From positions 1 through 15,276 of the forward strand of contig CANQIG010000022.1 of NCBI GenBank assembly GCA_947623765.1: DNA of 15,276 nucleotides, given 5' to 3'. A model generated the notes under the pieces. It was not told the DNA's origin. It made no database searches and saw nothing but the letters and a program-made list of their open reading frames with translations. Of this stretch, positions 13,147 through 15,276 are shown piece by piece. This DNA comes from an uncultured Clostridia bacterium (GTDB taxonomy: Bacteria > Bacillota > Clostridia > Oscillospirales > Acutalibacteraceae). Position 1 is the stretch's first letter, and the number at the start of each line of letters is the position of its first letter. The position numbers and the translations under genes were made by a program.

Positions 13147-14259
13147 ATGTTTCTGCTTATGCAGACTTTCAAAACGATCCGAAAACACCTCGGGATCAAC
13201 CTTGTGATCCTGCTGACGCTGTTTGTCGCGTATCTGTTTTTCTTCATGGTGTGCTGTTATGTGGAGGACGGCCTGCTCGGCCTCTCGTCCTTTTCTTTAA
13301 AGGAAAAAGAAAGGAGCGTCTATTTTTACGGGTGGAGCGCGTTCGGGCAAAGGAATGATGCGCTTTCCCAGAAGGATCTAGCGGACTTCGCTGCGCGGAA
13401 CAGTGTGATCGAGGACATGACGGCGGTGGAAGACGACAGCTATTTCGATTCGTTCTCCGGGCAGAGCCTCACACTTTACCGCGTGGACGGGCGGTTTCAG
13501 TCCCATTTCACATTTCCCATCCTGCAGGGGCGGTATTTTACGGAGGAGGAGCTTTCGAGCGGCGCGCCCGTCTGCGTGATCGGAGAGGGGCTTTGGCTGC
13601 GGAAAAACCGCACAGTGGGAGACGACCTGAACGTCGGGAACATAGCGCTGAAGATCATCGGCGTGATGAAGTACAACGCCAATATGAGCGCCAATCTGGT
13701 GCCCCGTCAAACGCTGGAAGGAATTCCCGTTCCGGGGCTCGACATACAGGGGTACTATTTTGCGGCGACGCTGTCCGACCCATCCCGGGCTTCCGAGATC
13801 CGCTGGAGCGAGCTCGGCCTTACCGGGGAGCCGCTCTCCGGAGACGATTACTTTCGGCGGGGGTTGACCTCTTTGCTCGGGCGCGGCGCGATGTACTTCT
13901 TTGTGGGGATCCTGGTCCTGTTTTACGCGCTGATGAACTTTGTCAATATCTTCGTCGGCAAAATGCGGGAGCAGCAAAAAAGCCTCGGGATCCGAATCGC
14001 CTTGGGAGCGTCCCACGGCAAGGTGTTCGCGCAGTTCTTTTTGGAGGTGCTGATCCTGGCGCTCATGGCGGTGCTCTGTGTGTTCTGTCTGGACCCGCTG
14101 ATCGCCGACTCGGTGCGCAGGATCATCAACCATGCCTTCGGGCCGGTCACGTTTTGCACGGTGCTCGCGGTGTCGGTGCTGTCGTCGTTCCTGCTCAGCT
14201 GCATTTTGTTTCGGAAGTTCCGCCGCGTCGAGATTACGCGGGTCCTGAAAGAGAGTTAG
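13147..14259 (+). CDS. FtsX/MacB-type ABC transporter permease
   Basis: 370-residue permease. One N-terminal membrane helix (about 17-40) is followed by a large extracellular domain of MacB_PCD type (about 41-235, with GRYFTEEE and PVCVIGEGLW). Three C-terminal helices of an FtsX domain follow (about 240-262, 292-318, 328-352), with a cytoplasmic KMREQQKSLGIRIALGASH loop between the first two. The start at 13147 has AGGAGAGG 6 nt upstream; MQTF 12 nt later is an alternative. Such proteins are mechanotransmission permeases that need a separate ATPase; none lies upstream, so it is expected beyond the window. The next permease gene follows after 15 nt. Confidence 0.85.
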   Translation: MFLLMQTFKTIRKHLGINLVILLTLFVAYLFFFMVCCYVEDGLLGLSSFSLKEKERSVYFYGWSAFGQRNDALSQKDLADFAARNSVIEDMTAVEDDSYFDSFSGQSLTLYRVDGRFQSHFTFPILQGRYFTEEELSSGAPVCVIGEGLWLRKNRTVGDDLNVGNIALKIIGVMKYNANMSANLVPRQTLEGIPVPGLDIQGYYFAATLSDPSRASEIRWSELGLTGEPLSGDDYFRRGLTSLLGRGAMYFFVGILVLFYALMNFVNIFVGKMREQQKSLGIRIALGASHGKVFAQFFLEVLILALMAVLCVFCLDPLIADSVRRIINHAFGPVTFCTVLAVSVLSSFLLSCILFRKFRRVEITRVLKES

Positions 14260-14274
14260 GAGGTGCGGCCAAAG

Positions 14275-15276
14275 ATGATGTATTTACTGCACCGCGCGGT
14301 GCTTCGCGTCTCGAAAAACCGGAAAAAGTACGTTCCCATGGCGCTGCAGATCACCGTCGGCGTCTGTATGCTGTCCATCGCCCTGACGCTGACTTTTGAT
14401 CTTGATGCCCAGACCCGCGCGTTCTCCCGGTATCTGGAAAGGCCCTTCGCAAGCGTCAGCTCGGAATTCAACGACGCGTCTTCGCCCGTTACAGCGTCCG
14501 ATATGGCACAGATCAAAGCGCGCACAGAGCGGGAGGTCGTCTGTTTTCGGCAGTATCTTTCCGCCGAGCCTTTCACGGTCCTTTTCGCGGACCGGACGTT
14601 TTTCCCCGGGATCATGGGTGCGGAAAGGAAAGTGTCCGGCAAATGCTTTGCGGGGGAAAATGCGATGCGGAAGCTGGCGGACTGGGTCCCCGCCGATGAA
14701 GCGCTCGCCGGGGCTTTTGATCCGGAAGACCGCAGTTTATTTGGGATCCCCCTGCGGGAAGCAACCCCTTTGGAGGATTTACAATATACCGCGCCGGGCC
14801 TGCTCTCGGCGATCCAGTATGCACAGGGCACTTTAGAGATGACATCCTTTGCGGACGTCCTCGTGTTTCCGCTGGAAGCGGGCGACGGGTGCCCGTGTCA
14901 AAACATTGTCGCTCTGCCGTTTGCCGCTTCGGACGGCGCGGAAATCGCCGGTGATCTGGAGGAGATCCAGTTGTATCTCGCCGCGGCGCACCCGGACGGC
15001 AGGTATCGGATCCGGAACTACGGGGAGGAAGTGCAGTCCGCGCTGCGCCGAAACGAAACGCTCGCCGCGACGGTGAGCGTGCCGGCGGGGTTTGTCCTTG
15101 TGATCGTCTGTTTTGGAATGATCGGGCTTCTGCTCGTGCTCTTTCACCAGCGGCGCAGGGAATATGCCGTCGCGCTGCTCTGCGGGGCGAGTGTCCGCCT
15201 GCTGTTGATCGAAAGTTATCTGGAAATCGCGGTTCTGGTCATCTTCGGCACGTTGCTCGGAAGTTTTTCCGCGATC
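14275..15276 (+). CDS. FtsX-like ABC transporter permease, partial (runs off the window)
   Basis: The frame is open from ATG 14275 to the last base without a stop, at least 334 codons. AGGAGGTG (14258-14265) overlaps the stop of the previous permease and lies 9 nt before the first of two tandem ATGs (14275, 14278). The product has an N-terminal membrane helix (about 22-40), a long extracellular domain with a CPC motif, and two membrane helices near the window end (about 276-297 and 312-334). These are separated by an HQRRREYAVALLCGAS loop characteristic of FtsX permeases. With the preceding gene it would form a heterodimeric MacB-like permease. The missing C-terminus should hold the last helix. 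Confidence 0.85.
   Translation, partial: MMYLLHRAVLRVSKNRKKYVPMALQITVGVCMLSIALTLTFDLDAQTRAFSRYLERPFASVSSEFNDASSPVTASDMAQIKARTEREVVCFRQYLSAEPFTVLFADRTFFPGIMGAERKVSGKCFAGENAMRKLADWVPADEALAGAFDPEDRSLFGIPLREATPLEDLQYTAPGLLSAIQYAQGTLEMTSFADVLVFPLEAGDGCPCQNIVALPFAASDGAEIAGDLEEIQLYLAAAHPDGRYRIRNYGEEVQSALRRNETLAATVSVPAGFVLVIVCFGMIGLLLVLFHQRRREYAVALLCGASVRLLLIESYLEIAVLVIFGTLLGSFSAI

Overview
The window looks like chromosomal DNA of a moderately GC-rich gut-type member of the Clostridia (Bacillota). I infer an Oscillospiraceae/Ruminococcaceae-like source from a BspA-type leucine-rich-repeat surface protein with a degenerate sorting signal, strong AGGAGG-type ribosome sites, sigma-A promoters, U-tailed intrinsic terminators and an AraC/GyrI-linked pair of ABC exporters. 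No rRNA or tRNA gene and no CRISPR array was seen.

Layout: (1) 1-449 is an AT-rich, highly foldable leader with a promoter, a predicted three-way junction and an intrinsic terminator just before the next start codon. (2) 450-2510 (+) is a secreted BspA-like LRR protein with a Pro/Thr-rich stalk encoded by a 21-bp tandem repeat. (3) 5596-2687 (-) is a compact four-gene redox-flavoured operon: TM1586-like nitroreductase, Rrf2 regulator, EFR1-type flavodoxin/ferredoxin protein and patatin-like hydrolase. Its consensus promoter carries a 19-bp dyad over the predicted +1, probably the Rrf2 operator. (4) 5660-7142 is a small accessory zone: a structured promoter-proximal element, the C-terminal scar of a tyrosine recombinase, a MntA/HepT (type VII) toxin-antitoxin pair with its own promoter and terminator, and an inverted-repeat stretch resembling a small mobile-element remnant. 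(5) 7143-12825 (+) is a promoter, an AraC-type regulator, and two ABC half-exporters with a terminator. The regulator is frameshifted inside its effector-binding domain, and that domain runs without a stop into a family 2 glycosyltransferase. The second exporter is cut by an in-frame TAG. (6) 12826-15276 (+) is a possible small ORF with a long inverted repeat, then two FtsX/MacB-type permeases; the second is open at the window edge.

Functionally, region 3 should couple a redox- or stress-sensing repressor to flavin and iron-sulfur proteins. Region 5 has the classic arrangement of an AraC/GyrI-type drug sensor driving a heterodimeric multidrug exporter, but with a glycosyltransferase welded onto the sensor and two disabling-looking lesions. 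It is either a decaying cassette or a chimera whose GT2 and first ABC protein remain expressed. The best candidates for something undescribed are the sensor-glycosyltransferase fusion and the structured RNA leader of the LRR gene.
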